From contig NZ_CP088952.1 of NCBI RefSeq assembly GCF_021165955.1, positions 1,860,001 to 1,924,000 of the forward strand: a stretch of DNA of 64,000 nucleotides, read 5' to 3'. The DNA is from Massilia endophytica. GTDB lineage: Bacteria > Pseudomonadota > Gammaproteobacteria > Burkholderiales > Burkholderiaceae_D. The translations under genes and the position numbers were made by a program. Shown here one piece after another: positions 1 through 8,798 of this stretch. The notes beneath the pieces are model-generated. The model saw only the letters and a list, made by a program, of their open reading frames with translations. It was not told the origin of the DNA and did no database searches. Each line of letters opens with the position of its first letter. Position 1 is the stretch's first letter.

Positions 1-1037
1 GGCTGGTGGGCCACAAGTGGTTCTTCTCCGCGCCGCAGAGCGACGCCCATCTCGTACTGGCCCAGACGGAAGGCGAGGGCAGCGCAGGCATCTCCTGCTT
101 CCTCGTGCCGCGCTTCCTGGACGACGGCCGCCTGAACGAAGTGCGCGTGCAGCGCCTGAAGGACAAGCTGGGCAACCGCTCCAATGCCTCCTCGGAGGTG
201 GAATTCGCGGGCGCCTACGGCTGGCTGCTCGGGAAGCCGGGGCGCGGCATTCCCACCATCCTGGAAATGGGCAGCCATACGCGGCTGGACTGCGTTCTGG
301 GCAGCGCAGGCGCCATGCGCTGCGCCCTGACGCACGCCCTGCATCACGCGCGCCAGCGCCAGGCCTTCGGCAGGCCGCTCGCCGAACAGCCCCTGATGCA
401 GAACGTGCTGGCCGACCTGGCCCTCGAATCCGAGGCCGCCACGGCCTTCGCCATGCGCCTGGCGCGCTGCTTCGACCATCCCGGGGACGCCGCCGAAACG
501 ACGCTGGGCCGCCTGCTCACGCCCGCAGGCAAGTACTGGATCTGCAAGCGCGGACCGGCCTTCGGCGCCGAAGCCATGGAGGTGATCGGCGGCAGCGGCT
601 ATGTGGAAGAGAGCCCGCTGGCGCGCCTGTACCGCGAGCTGCCGGTCAATTCGATCTGGGAGGGCTCGGGCAACGTGATGTGCCTGGACCTGCTGCGCGC
701 CTTCGCCCGCTCGCCCGCCGCTGCCGAGGCCCTGCAGGCGGAACTGGCGCTGGCCGGGGAGGGCAATGCGGACTATGTGCGCTTCACGGGCGCGCTGCTG
801 GAGCAGCTGCGCCAGCCCCAGGCCGAGGAATACGGGGCGCGGCTGCTGGCGGAGCGCATCGTGCTGGCGGTACAGGCGGGGCTGCTCCTGCGCCACGCCC
901 CGGCTGCCGTGAGCGGGGCATTCATCGCCTCCCGTATCGCGCGGGAACCGGGCGGCGCCTTCGGCCGCCTGCCCCAGGGCGTGGACTGCGCGGCCATTCT
1001 GGAACGGGCGCTGCCAGTGGACAGCGCTCGCACTTGA
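1..1037 (+). CDS. aidB: AidB-like acyl-CoA dehydrogenase, C-terminal part
   Basis: The reading frame is open from the left edge of the window and stops at 1035-1037, so the N-terminus lies outside. The visible 340 or so residues match the C-terminal part of E. coli AidB, the flavin-containing acyl-CoA dehydrogenase homologue of the adaptive response to alkylation damage. Diagnostic stretches are GHKWFFSAPQSDAHLVLAQ near the start, RLKDKLGNRSNASSEVEF, and NSIWEGSGNVMCLDLLR, which covers the active-site region of the family. AidB is about 540 residues long, so roughly 60 percent is present. The following gene, upp, begins 37 bases downstream on the same strand. The family assignment is firm. 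Whether this copy has the DNA-protection role of E. coli AidB or acts as an ordinary acyl-CoA dehydrogenase cannot be told from sequence. Confidence 0.88.
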   Translation, partial: LVGHKWFFSAPQSDAHLVLAQTEGEGSAGISCFLVPRFLDDGRLNEVRVQRLKDKLGNRSNASSEVEFAGAYGWLLGKPGRGIPTILEMGSHTRLDCVLGSAGAMRCALTHALHHARQRQAFGRPLAEQPLMQNVLADLALESEAATAFAMRLARCFDHPGDAAETTLGRLLTPAGKYWICKRGPAFGAEAMEVIGGSGYVEESPLARLYRELPVNSIWEGSGNVMCLDLLRAFARSPAAAEALQAELALAGEGNADYVRFTGALLEQLRQPQAEEYGARLLAERIVLAVQAGLLLRHAPAAVSGAFIASRIAREPGGAFGRLPQGVDCAAILERALPVDSART

Positions 1038-1074
1038 CTGGGATAATGCGGAATACCCATCTATTCGACGAGCC

Positions 1075-1725
1075 ATGAAACAAGATCCGCGCTTCCCCAA
1101 TCTTTTCATCACCGACCATCCGCTGATCCAGCACAAGCTGAGCCACATGCGCGACAAGGGCACCTCGACCCGCACCTTCCGCGAGCTGCTGAAGGAAATC
1201 ACGCAGCTGATGGGCTATGAAATCACCCGCGACCTGCCGCTGACCACCCGCCAGATCGAGACGCCGCTGCAGACCATCGACGCTCCCGTCATCGCGGGCA
1301 AGAAGCTGGCGGTGGTGCCCATCCTGCGCGCGGGCATCGGCATGAGCGACGGCCTGCTGAACCTCGTGCCGTCGGCGCGCGTGGGCCATATCGGCGTGTT
1401 CCGCGATCCCGAAACCCACCAGCCGGTGGAATACCTGGTGCGCCTGCCCGACCTGGTGGACCGCACCTTCATCCTGTGCGACCCGATGGTCGCTACCGGC
1501 AATTCGGCCGTGCACGCCGTGGATGTGCTGAAAAGCCGCGGCGTGAGCGACGAACAGATCATCTTCCTGGCCCTGGTGGCCGCGCCGGAAGGCATTGAGG
1601 TGTTCCAGAAGTCGCACCCGAATGTGAAGATCTACTGCGCTTCGCTCGATTCGCACCTGAACGACCACGCCTACATCATGCCCGGCCTGGGCGACGCGGG
1701 CGACCGCATCTTCGGCACCAAGTAA
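1075..1725 (+). CDS. upp: uracil phosphoribosyltransferase
   Basis: This 216-residue protein has the full length of UPRTase, the cytosolic enzyme that makes UMP from uracil and PRPP in pyrimidine salvage. The PRPP-binding loop is visible as CDPMVATGNSAVHAV at about residues 138-152, and the family-typical VPILRAGIGMSDGLL segment lies at about 80-94. The C-terminus, YIMPGLGDAGDRIFGTK, is the conserved uracil-binding end of the family. The start is the ATG at 1075, which gives the expected length. The stop codon overlaps the start of the next gene by one base (TAATG), so the Hpt gene downstream is probably translationally coupled. Identification is near certain. Confidence 0.97.
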   Translation: MKQDPRFPNLFITDHPLIQHKLSHMRDKGTSTRTFRELLKEITQLMGYEITRDLPLTTRQIETPLQTIDAPVIAGKKLAVVPILRAGIGMSDGLLNLVPSARVGHIGVFRDPETHQPVEYLVRLPDLVDRTFILCDPMVATGNSAVHAVDVLKSRGVSDEQIIFLALVAAPEGIEVFQKSHPNVKIYCASLDSHLNDHAYIMPGLGDAGDRIFGTK

Positions 1726-2081
1726 TGGCCACACCGGTCGACCCGGCCTACCGGGAGCGTTTGAAGGCGCTGGCGGACAAGTATGCCGCCGCGCTGCCCG
1801 AGCGCCTGGATGCCGTCGACAGGGCCCTGGCTGCAGTACTGGCCGAGGGAGCCGGACAGCCCCAGCTCGAGGCCCTGCACCACAGCCTGCACACCATTGC
1901 CGGTTCGGCCGGCTCCTTTGGGTTCAGGCTGCTCGGCGAGCAGGCGCGGCAGCTGGAACAGCAGGTGCGCGCCATGCTGGAGCAGGGCGCCTCCTGGGAC
2001 GGCGCCGAGGGCGAAATCGGCCGTTTTCTCGAGTGGGCCCGCCGCGATCCCATTTCCGCAACACACCCCGCGCACGATTGA
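1725..2081 (+). CDS. small Hpt (histidine phosphotransfer) domain protein
   Basis: This is a 118-residue stand-alone Hpt domain. The phosphorylatable histidine is probably His56, in the motif LHTIAGSAGSFGF (HxxxGxxxxxG pattern), inside a predicted four-helix bundle. Such proteins relay phosphate between the receiver domain of a hybrid histidine kinase and another receiver. There is no kinase or response regulator next to it, so the partner is unknown. Its start codon shares a base with the upp stop codon (TAATG), which argues for coupled translation with a housekeeping gene and suggests steady low expression. The Hpt call rests on the histidine motif and helical character; the partner system is not inferable. 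Confidence 0.75.
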   Translation: MATPVDPAYRERLKALADKYAAALPERLDAVDRALAAVLAEGAGQPQLEALHHSLHTIAGSAGSFGFRLLGEQARQLEQQVRAMLEQGASWDGAEGEIGRFLEWARRDPISATHPAHD

Positions 2082-2239
2082 CTTTTCTCAAACGCAGACA
2101 AGAAATATTGTCTATAGTTACATCCATGCCAAACGCCATTTTGGGCAACAAAAAATGCCCCAATGTCGTGAAAGCGGCGGGAAACTGCTGAGATCGCGCA
2201 GAAATTTCAGGTAAAACGTACTTTTCTCGCGTGCTCCGG

Positions 2240-2245
2240 TATAAT
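2240..2245 (+). promoter_or_regulatory. putative -10 element of the cold-shock gene
   Basis: A perfect TATAAT lies at 2240-2245, about 105 bases before the start codon of the cold-shock gene. There is no good -35 at 17 bases upstream. If used, it gives a 5' untranslated leader of roughly 100 nt, typical of cold-inducible csp mRNAs whose leader structure controls translation. Confidence 0.45.
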
Positions 2246-2349
2246 GCGGGATCGTTTAGATTCAAAGTCGTGCAGTTGGACTTGCCATTGCATACTTGGT
2301 TCGAACGATATCACGGGCGCAAGCTCATTTAACTGTAATAGGAATTGTA

Positions 2350-2553
2350 ATGGCAACTGGTATCGTAAAATGGTTCAATGATTCGAAGGGTTTTGGTTTC
2401 ATCACCCCTGACGAAGGCGGCGAAGATCTGTTCGCGCACTTCTCGGCGATTCAAACCCAAGGCTTCAAATCGCTGCAAGAGAACCAGCGTGTTTCTTTTG
2501 AAGTGACCGCCGGCCCGAAGGGCAAGCAAGCCTCGAACATTCAACCTCTGTAA
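2350..2553 (+). CDS. cspA: cold-shock protein, CspA family
   Basis: This 67-residue protein is a single cold-shock domain that binds single-stranded RNA and DNA and acts as an RNA chaperone. RNP1 is GFGFIT (KGFGFITPD) at about residues 15-20, and RNP2 is LFAHFSAI at about 28-35. The family start MATGIVKWFNDSKGFGF fixes the initiation codon at the ATG at 2350, with AGGAAT just upstream; the longer upstream extension does not look like protein. The long leader and the strong terminator downstream show a single-gene transcript. The exact paralogue letter is uncertain, since betaproteobacteria carry several csp copies, and temperature control is inferred from the leader length only. Confidence 0.95.
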   Translation: MATGIVKWFNDSKGFGFITPDEGGEDLFAHFSAIQTQGFKSLQENQRVSFEVTAGPKGKQASNIQPL

Positions 2554-2576
2554 TAGACGGCTGAATCAAACGACGC

Positions 2577-2608
2577 AAAAAATCCTCGGTTCCCGGGGAT
2601 TTTTTTTC
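2577..2608 (+). terminator. rho-independent terminator of the cold-shock gene
   Basis: A nine-base stem AATCCTCGG / CCGGGGATT (one G-T pair) with a TTC loop is preceded by an A-run and followed by a run of T residues at 2601-2607. This is a classic intrinsic terminator 24 bases after the csp stop codon. Confidence 0.9.
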
Positions 2609-2640
2609 GCCGGTACGATACGCAGGCGCAAGGTGACGCA

Positions 2641-2701
2641 GGGGACAGACATGCTTTCGGCGTCAGCCGAAACCCGTGGCTCGGCGCCCCCGTCCGTCCC
2701 C
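2641..2701. repeat. REP-like imperfect palindrome
   Basis: GGGGACAGAC at 2641-2650 pairs with GTCCGTCCCC at 2692-2701 with one mismatch, and the space between holds a second hairpin, TTTCGGC / GCCGAAA at 2655-2661 and 2666-2672. The outer arm shares its GGGGACAG core with the palindrome interrupted by the insertion sequence just downstream, so both look like members of one interspersed repeat family. Confidence 0.55.
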
Positions 2702-2760
2702 GGTGCCCGAGTCCGCCACCGATCAAAGTCGGCGACTGTGTTCGGTGGTCGACTTTGATA

Positions 2761-2770
2761 CCGGGGACAG
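2761..2770. repeat. left half of REP-like palindrome split by the IS
   Basis: CCGGGGACAG here is the exact inverse of CTGTCCCCGG at 3914-3923 on the other side of the insertion sequence. Joining 2770 to 3900 restores a perfect 34-base palindrome with 15-base arms and a GTCC centre, so the element appears to have inserted into one arm of a REP-like hairpin. Confidence 0.7.
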
Positions 2771-2786
2771 CAACTGTCTTGATTAA

Positions 2787-3734
2787 TTAATCGAGGGTTG
2801 CTGCCCACCTCTCGTTGTTATGCAACATGGCGTTCATGGTGACGAGCAGCTTGCGCATGCAAGCCACGATGGCTACTTTCTTGAGTTTTCCTGCCGCGAG
2901 CAGCCGGGCGTAGGCGCTTTTGAGGACGGGATTGTGTCGGATGGCGACCAAGGTGGCCATGTAGAGGACCGCCCGTACCGATGCCCTGCCACCCCAAATT
3001 CTTCGCTTCCCCCGCATCTTGCCGCTGTCACGGCTGTATGGGCAGACGCCAACCAGCGCACCGATTTCGCGCCGATTGAGCGTGCCAAGCTCGGGTAACT
3101 GCGCCAGCAGGGTTGCGACGGTGATGGAGCCTACGCCGGGGATGGATGAGAGCAGGTCGGCTTTAGCGTGCCATAGCGGACTTTCCTTGATAGCCCGCCC
3201 CAGATCACCATTGGTGCCCTTGATACGCTGCTCGAGCCATTCAATATGCTCATTGATCTCTTTTGCAATGAGAGCGGTCGCCTGCAGCTTTCGGTTCTTC
3301 TCAGCTGTGAGCATATCGACCAACTGGCGTCTTCGAGTCAGAACGTCCTCCAGATGGCGTAGCTCACCGTCTTTAATTGGACGCAGTGCCGGTTTGACCG
3401 CTTGCCCGAAGCGGGCCAGAACAATGGCATCGACCTGGTCAGTTTTCGCAAGCACGCCAATGGCCTTGGCGAAATCCCTGGCCTGTTTGGGATTGATGAC
3501 CGCCACTGGCAACCCCGCAGTTGCCAGTACGCTGACCAATTCCATTTCGAGACCGCCGCTCGCCTCCACCACGATCCATCGCGGCTGTAGCTGCAACAAC
3601 CTGGCTTTCAGGTTCTGATGACCACCCGCGTCATTGGGGAACTGCGCCCGATGTGACAGCGGAAGACTATCGACGTCCAGACTCTTCTTGCTGACATCGA
3701 TCCCGACGTACAACCCATCGTCTGCGTTCTGCAT
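2787..3734 (-). CDS. IS110-family transposase (DEDD recombinase)
   Basis: This 315-residue protein has the IS110 architecture: an N-terminal RuvC-like DEDD domain and a C-terminal Tnp_20 domain. The acidic tetrad appears as D13 (VGIDVSKKSLD), E57 (IVVEASGG), D99 and D102 (KTDQVDAIV). The C-terminal part contains a helix-hairpin-helix-like SIPGVGSITVATLLA and the segment GGRASVRAVLYMATL, where S252 is the likely catalytic serine. The start is the ATG whose complement is at 3732-3734, preceded by GGGAGA; an in-frame ATG five codons upstream is a weaker alternative. Length and motifs are intact, so the element may be active. No second copy is present in this window. Confidence 0.93.
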   Translation of the reverse strand: MQNADDGLYVGIDVSKKSLDVDSLPLSHRAQFPNDAGGHQNLKARLLQLQPRWIVVEASGGLEMELVSVLATAGLPVAVINPKQARDFAKAIGVLAKTDQVDAIVLARFGQAVKPALRPIKDGELRHLEDVLTRRRQLVDMLTAEKNRKLQATALIAKEINEHIEWLEQRIKGTNGDLGRAIKESPLWHAKADLLSSIPGVGSITVATLLAQLPELGTLNRREIGALVGVCPYSRDSGKMRGKRRIWGGRASVRAVLYMATLVAIRHNPVLKSAYARLLAAGKLKKVAIVACMRKLLVTMNAMLHNNERWAATLD

Positions 3735-3899
3735 GATTCTTTCTCCCATTCTTACTGATCCGGGGTTCGCCCCCTGACAACTGTTCGGGCTACAAAGAAT
3801 CGAGCATGCCGTCATTGGCTGTCCCACGGGATTTGCTCCCACAGACCTATCAGACTGGCATGCCCGCAGACATAATTTAGCGTATGTTGAAGATATAAG
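3735..3899 (-). ncRNA. candidate bridge RNA region of the IS110 element
   Basis: About 165 bases of AT-richer non-coding DNA lie between the transposase start and the inferred element edge. In IS110-group elements such as IS621 this 5' non-coding end encodes the bridge (seek) RNA, whose loops pair with target and donor DNA. Position and size fit. No covariance model was applied and the loops were not assigned, so the call rests on location and on the intact IS110-type transposase. Confidence 0.4.
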
Positions 3900-3923
3900 A
3901 CCCCGTCCGGGGTCTGTCCCCGG
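3899..3923. repeat. right part of REP-like palindrome split by the IS
   Basis: GACCCC-GTCC-GGGGTC at 3899-3914 is itself a perfect palindrome, followed by TGTCCCCGG, which matches the half repeat at 2761-2770 in inverse orientation. It lies just downstream of the LysR gene stop (minus strand) and could also act as a hairpin at the end of that transcript. Confidence 0.65.
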
Positions 3924-3930
3924 CGCCAGC

Positions 3931-4836
3931 TTAACCCTTCCTCCAATACGCGGGCTGCGAATACTGATGCCGCAGAAAATCCACGAAGGCCCGTATCCGC
4001 AAGGGCAGGTGCCGCCTCTGCGCGAACACCGCATACAGGTCGTTGCCCGGCGCCGAGTACTGATCGAGCACGCTGCGCAGCCGCCCGGCCTCGATATCGC
4101 CGCCCACTTCCCACATCGAACGCCAGGCCAGACCTTTCCCGGCCAGCACCCAGTCGTGCAGCACGGCCCCGTCGTTGCAGCTCATGTTCCCGCTTACTTT
4201 CAGCGTCACATTCTTGCCGCCGTCGCTGAAGGTCCAGCCGCGCTGGCTGCCTTCGCTGCTGATGGCCATGCAGTTGTGTTTGGCCAGATCGTCCAGCGTC
4301 TTCGGCGTGCCGTGCCGCTTCAGGTAGGCGGGCGTGCCCACCACCACGCGGTGATTGTCCGCCAGCTTCACGCTCACAAGATTAGAATCCGTGAGGCTGG
4401 CAATGCGGATCGCCACATCCACGCCCTCGCCGATCAGGTCCACCATGCGGTCGCTCAGGTTCAGCGTGACGGTGACGTCGCGGTGCTCGGCCAGGAAGGA
4501 AGGGATGAGCGGCGCCACGTGCTGCCGCCCGAAGCCCGCAGGAGCGGAAATGGAAAGGTGCCCCGTGGCCCGCGCGCTGCGCTCGGCCACCGCGGCTTCG
4601 GCCGATTCCAGCTCGGAGAGAATGCGCTGGCAGTCTTCGAGGAAGGCCGCGCCCTCGTCGGTGAGCGCCAGCTTGCGCGTGGTCCGCTGGAGCAGCTTCA
4701 CGCCCAGGCGCTGTTCCAGCGCGTCGAGGCGGCGCCCGATTACCGCAGGCGCAATGCCCTCGGCGCGCGCCGCAGCGGAAAGGCTGCCGCGCGCCACGAC
4801 TTCTACAAAGGTGGAGATTTGCCGGAATTGTCCCAT
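3931..4836 (-). CDS. LysR-family transcriptional regulator
   Basis: This 301-residue protein has the LysR layout. A winged helix-turn-helix occupies residues 1-60 (FVEVVARGSLSAAARAEG, then IGRRLDALEQRLGVKLLQRT), with a substrate-binding domain from about 90 to 295 that includes DVAIRIASL. It resembles the large CrgA/DsdC-like subgroup with a C-terminal FVDFLRHQYS end. It is divergent from malate synthase across 113 bases, an arrangement in which LysR proteins often control the neighbour, so a role in aceB or glyoxylate-related control is plausible but inferred. The inducer cannot be read from the sequence. The 3' end abuts the REP-like palindrome beside the insertion sequence, but the gene is intact. 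Confidence 0.92.
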   Translation of the reverse strand: MGQFRQISTFVEVVARGSLSAAARAEGIAPAVIGRRLDALEQRLGVKLLQRTTRKLALTDEGAAFLEDCQRILSELESAEAAVAERSARATGHLSISAPAGFGRQHVAPLIPSFLAEHRDVTVTLNLSDRMVDLIGEGVDVAIRIASLTDSNLVSVKLADNHRVVVGTPAYLKRHGTPKTLDDLAKHNCMAISSEGSQRGWTFSDGGKNVTLKVSGNMSCNDGAVLHDWVLAGKGLAWRSMWEVGGDIEAGRLRSVLDQYSAPGNDLYAVFAQRRHLPLRIRAFVDFLRHQYSQPAYWRKG

Positions 4837-4872
4837 CGGTTCACTTATGACAAAAACGCACAGATGAAGTGA

Positions 4873-4911
4873 TTATTTGTCTCGTTTAGATAAGTATTAA
4901 GTCAATATACT
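4873..4911 (+). promoter_or_regulatory. aceB/lysR divergent promoter region
   Basis: The 113-base gap is AT-rich against GC-rich flanks. TATACT at 4906-4911 is a good -10 for aceB, without a convincing -35, which fits activator-dependent transcription. An imperfect dyad TTAT...ATAA spans 4873-4893 and could be a LysR box. Both are visual matches only. Confidence 0.35.
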
Positions 4912-4949
4912 GGAAAACATTACACAACACCATCATTTGGAGATCGCCC

Positions 4950-6542
<1,593 letters not shown>

Positions 6543-6586
6543 CGCCGCCGTTTCCGCCTGCGGGGGAACGGCAGCTTCAAAGGTAT

Positions 6587-6895
6587 TTATCCGGGACGAT
6601 GAGGCCTGGATAAATCCAGCGTGGCGTAGCTGTTGTACCGCGCGATGGTCGTCGCTTCGTGTTCCGGATTAATTGTGGCGACAATTCGATCCAGGTCGTC
6701 ATTACTTAATCCCTTTGGCATCGTGCCCAGCAGCGCCTTGGCGAGATCACGCAAGGCGCGTCCATACTGCTCCAGCATCAGTGCCGCGAGCTCGGGTGAC
6801 TCCAAGCCTCCTGCTACGGCATTCTGTCGCAGCTGGGCATGGTTCTCAAGTAGCTGTATTGCGGACGGAATGATCTCGGATTGGAGCTGGGTCAT
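6587..6895 (-). CDS. small unknown protein downstream of the DUF4157 gene
   Basis: This 102-residue, mostly helical, slightly acidic protein has no signal peptide or membrane segment and resembles no family I recognise. It reads MTQLQSEIIPSAIQLLENHA at the start and carries a short Pro/Arg tail. It lies 190 bases downstream of the DUF4157 gene on the same strand. That gap shows nothing else coding. Position after a putative secreted effector makes an immunity or adaptor role possible, but this is inference from layout alone. No strong ribosome-binding site precedes the ATG at 6895. The base composition of this gene and its neighbour is visibly less GC-rich than the surrounding core genes. Confidence 0.6.
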   Translation of the reverse strand: MTQLQSEIIPSAIQLLENHAQLRQNAVAGGLESPELAALMLEQYGRALRDLAKALLGTMPKGLSNDDLDRIVATINPEHEATTIARYNSYATLDLSRPHRPG

Positions 6896-7085
6896 GTTTC
6901 GGGTCTCGTGGGCGTTAATGGAAATAGTTCGGATAGCAGTCTTCTCGAAGGTTCCTTACATATGCTTGAAAAGACTTGTCTATGCAGCGCTTTACCGATG
7001 TGGGGTATGCGAAATCTCCGATGCATCCCTGCACCATCGTCACATCAAGAAGGTCCTGCAGGCGGCGCGACTGCCGCCTGCTCGA

Positions 7086-8777
7086 TTACCGGATGGCGAT
7101 GATCTTGTTGATGACCGAAGCAGTGTTGTCCATGATCTCCAGAGCCTTCGCGGCCGCGGCATCCGAGTTATGCGTCATCTCTCTCACATTGGATCGCGAT
7201 AATTCCGACTGGATGATCTTGTCGAACATATCCTGGACTTCGTCAGCGCTAACCGCCTGATGCATCGGACCTAATGAGTGGAGCAGCTCATACACGCCGT
7301 GCAGATAGTTTTGTTTGTTCGGGAACCGTTTGGCCGGCTTCGTTACCGTGGCATGCTTGTTGTATCTCGTCTTGATGCCATCGCTTCTTATTGCCTCCGA
7401 TTCCTTTGCCTGCTGGCCGCCCAGCTCCTGTGCGTCCAGATTCTTGATGGCGACCTCCAGGCCCTTCTGGTTGAAGAACATGTTCGGTTCCGGCATGTAG
7501 GAGTAGAGACCGCGCTGTACCTTCCAGTGTCTGAATTCGGTTTCCGCAGTATTCACCGCAAAAATGATTGAATCAAGCAGGGGATTGTCGGGATTCTCTT
7601 CCCTCCAGTCGTAGGGGCCGGATACCAGTGTCGGCATGCTGCTGTCCAGTTGCTTGTCTATTCTTGCGGCAGCTATATGTTTGGGGTCGATGCCGGTAGA
7701 CTCCCGGGCATCCCGGTCCGTCATCGCATAAACGGTTCCGGGAACGGCAGTTCCCATGGCCGATGCCGCCTTCATCAGCATGCTCCGCGCTTCGAAATAC
7801 GGGAACTCATACATCTTGCCGCGCGCCTCGCCCGCGGCCCAGGTAAATGGGATGACTGTCATTCCGACACTCTTGGCACTGTCGAACAGTTGCTGCGCCG
7901 CCGCTTCGGCATCCTTCATGGTCGGTGGTTTAGGCCCGTCTTTGGTGGCCTTGATGTCGGTCGGGCCCACATTGACGCCGATCGCATACTTGGGATTGAG
8001 CATCGCCTCCGCCGACGCCTTGTGCTCGGCGATCAGCTGGTCCAACTGCGCGACGTTGTTCCCGAACGTCATCACAATGCGCGGGGCGGCACTCGTCTTG
8101 TCTTTCACAGGAGGCTCAAAAGCTGTGTCGGTGTAAAGGGGAGGGCCCATCTCCGTCCGCTTGTACTGGATTGTCCCGTCAGGATTCGTTTGGGCCGTTT
8201 TTTGCACCTGGGCGGAAGGCTTGGCCGATGCGAATTGCATCGCCCTTGACCCCATGACATCCGCTTCTCTTTCCAGCGAGGCGTCGTCGTTCACGCCGAC
8301 CTTGCCTTTCATTTGCATGGTCGGCTTTACCCTGCCTTGCTTCTGCTGAACCACGTGCCAGGCTTCATGCGGCAGATGCTTTTCCTGTCCCGGCGCCAGG
8401 TGGATATCCGTTCCCTGCGCATAGGCGTGGGCTTGGAACTGGGCAGGCTTGCTGGAGTTGGCATGCACCCTTACATCGTCCATGGAGATCCCCGACAGGG
8501 CCTCGATGCCTGCTTTCAGCTGAGCCGGGAGCGCGCCTGCTCCCGGCTTCGCGCCAAAGAGCGCATTCGTTTCCTGGCGCTGCGCCGCCATCCGGGGACT
8601 GTTCTGCGCCGCGTCGCTTAGCGCGCGTTGCTGCAATACCCTTGGGCTGTTGTTAGACATCTCGGCCAATGTACGCTGCGCGGGCGCTGCAGGCCGCCCC
8701 AGATCCTGCCTTGCGGCCTTGGCAGTTTTCGTTTGAACGATATCGGCGCTGCTTTTAGCTTGGAGAGGTGCTTGCAT
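7086..8777 (-). CDS. DUF4157 (eCIS-core) protein with unrecognised C-terminal domain
   Basis: This 563-residue protein has three parts. Residues 1-80 are low-complexity, with repeated NSPR...Q stretches (NNSPRVLQQ, NSPRMAAQ). Residues 85-175 are a DUF4157 domain: LSGISMDDVRVHANS, then the zinc-protease-like HEAWHVVQQ (HEAWH at 137-141) and EREADVMG. Residues 230-563 form an unrecognised globular domain beginning with a strand (RIVMTFGNN) and containing MTDRDARE at about 352-359. DUF4157 proteins are known cargo or effectors associated with extracellular contractile injection systems, but no such system is encoded here. The alternating strands and the DRD triplet recall GT-A glycosyltransferase folds; that is a guess. 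The gene starts 21 bases after the HCCA isomerase stop and is followed by a small unknown gene. It has no signal peptide. Confidence 0.82.
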   Translation of the reverse strand: MQAPLQAKSSADIVQTKTAKAARQDLGRPAAPAQRTLAEMSNNSPRVLQQRALSDAAQNSPRMAAQRQETNALFGAKPGAGALPAQLKAGIEALSGISMDDVRVHANSSKPAQFQAHAYAQGTDIHLAPGQEKHLPHEAWHVVQQKQGRVKPTMQMKGKVGVNDDASLEREADVMGSRAMQFASAKPSAQVQKTAQTNPDGTIQYKRTEMGPPLYTDTAFEPPVKDKTSAAPRIVMTFGNNVAQLDQLIAEHKASAEAMLNPKYAIGVNVGPTDIKATKDGPKPPTMKDAEAAAQQLFDSAKSVGMTVIPFTWAAGEARGKMYEFPYFEARSMLMKAASAMGTAVPGTVYAMTDRDARESTGIDPKHIAAARIDKQLDSSMPTLVSGPYDWREENPDNPLLDSIIFAVNTAETEFRHWKVQRGLYSYMPEPNMFFNQKGLEVAIKNLDAQELGGQQAKESEAIRSDGIKTRYNKHATVTKPAKRFPNKQNYLHGVYELLHSLGPMHQAVSADEVQDMFDKIIQSELSRSNVREMTHNSDAAAAKALEIMDNTASVINKIIAIR

Positions 8778-8798
8778 GGCGTGGCCTTTGTCTGTGGA

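Larger units (their letters stand above)
2771..3899 (-). mobile_element. IS110-family insertion sequence inserted in a REP-like palindrome
   Basis: The element holds one DEDD transposase gene on the minus strand, a short end after its stop codon (2771-2786), and about 165 bases of non-coding DNA upstream of its start (3735-3899). No terminal inverted repeats or target duplication of the common IS type are seen, as expected for IS110. The boundaries are inferred because removing 2771-3899 rebuilds a perfect REP-like palindrome; an AG dinucleotide (CT on the other strand) occurs at both junctions and could be the shared core, so the edges are uncertain by two bases. Size is about 1.13 kb. Confidence 0.75.

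Noticed and set aside
1034..1047. TTGACT and GATAAT before upp read as a promoter
   Set aside because: The two words are only two bases apart, far from the 16-18 base spacing needed, so they cannot form one promoter.
2787..3734. IS1111-type element with a downstream bridge RNA
   Set aside because: Only about 16 bases lie between the transposase stop and the inferred edge, so the long non-coding end is upstream of the gene, as in the IS110 group.
6547..6572. Intrinsic terminator after aceB
   Set aside because: A 9-base stem with one mismatch exists, but there is no T-run after it, so it is only noted with the gene.
7086..8777. A complete contractile injection system around the DUF4157 gene
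   Set aside because: No sheath, tube, baseplate, spike or AAA+ gene is present; neighbours are housekeeping glutathione enzymes.
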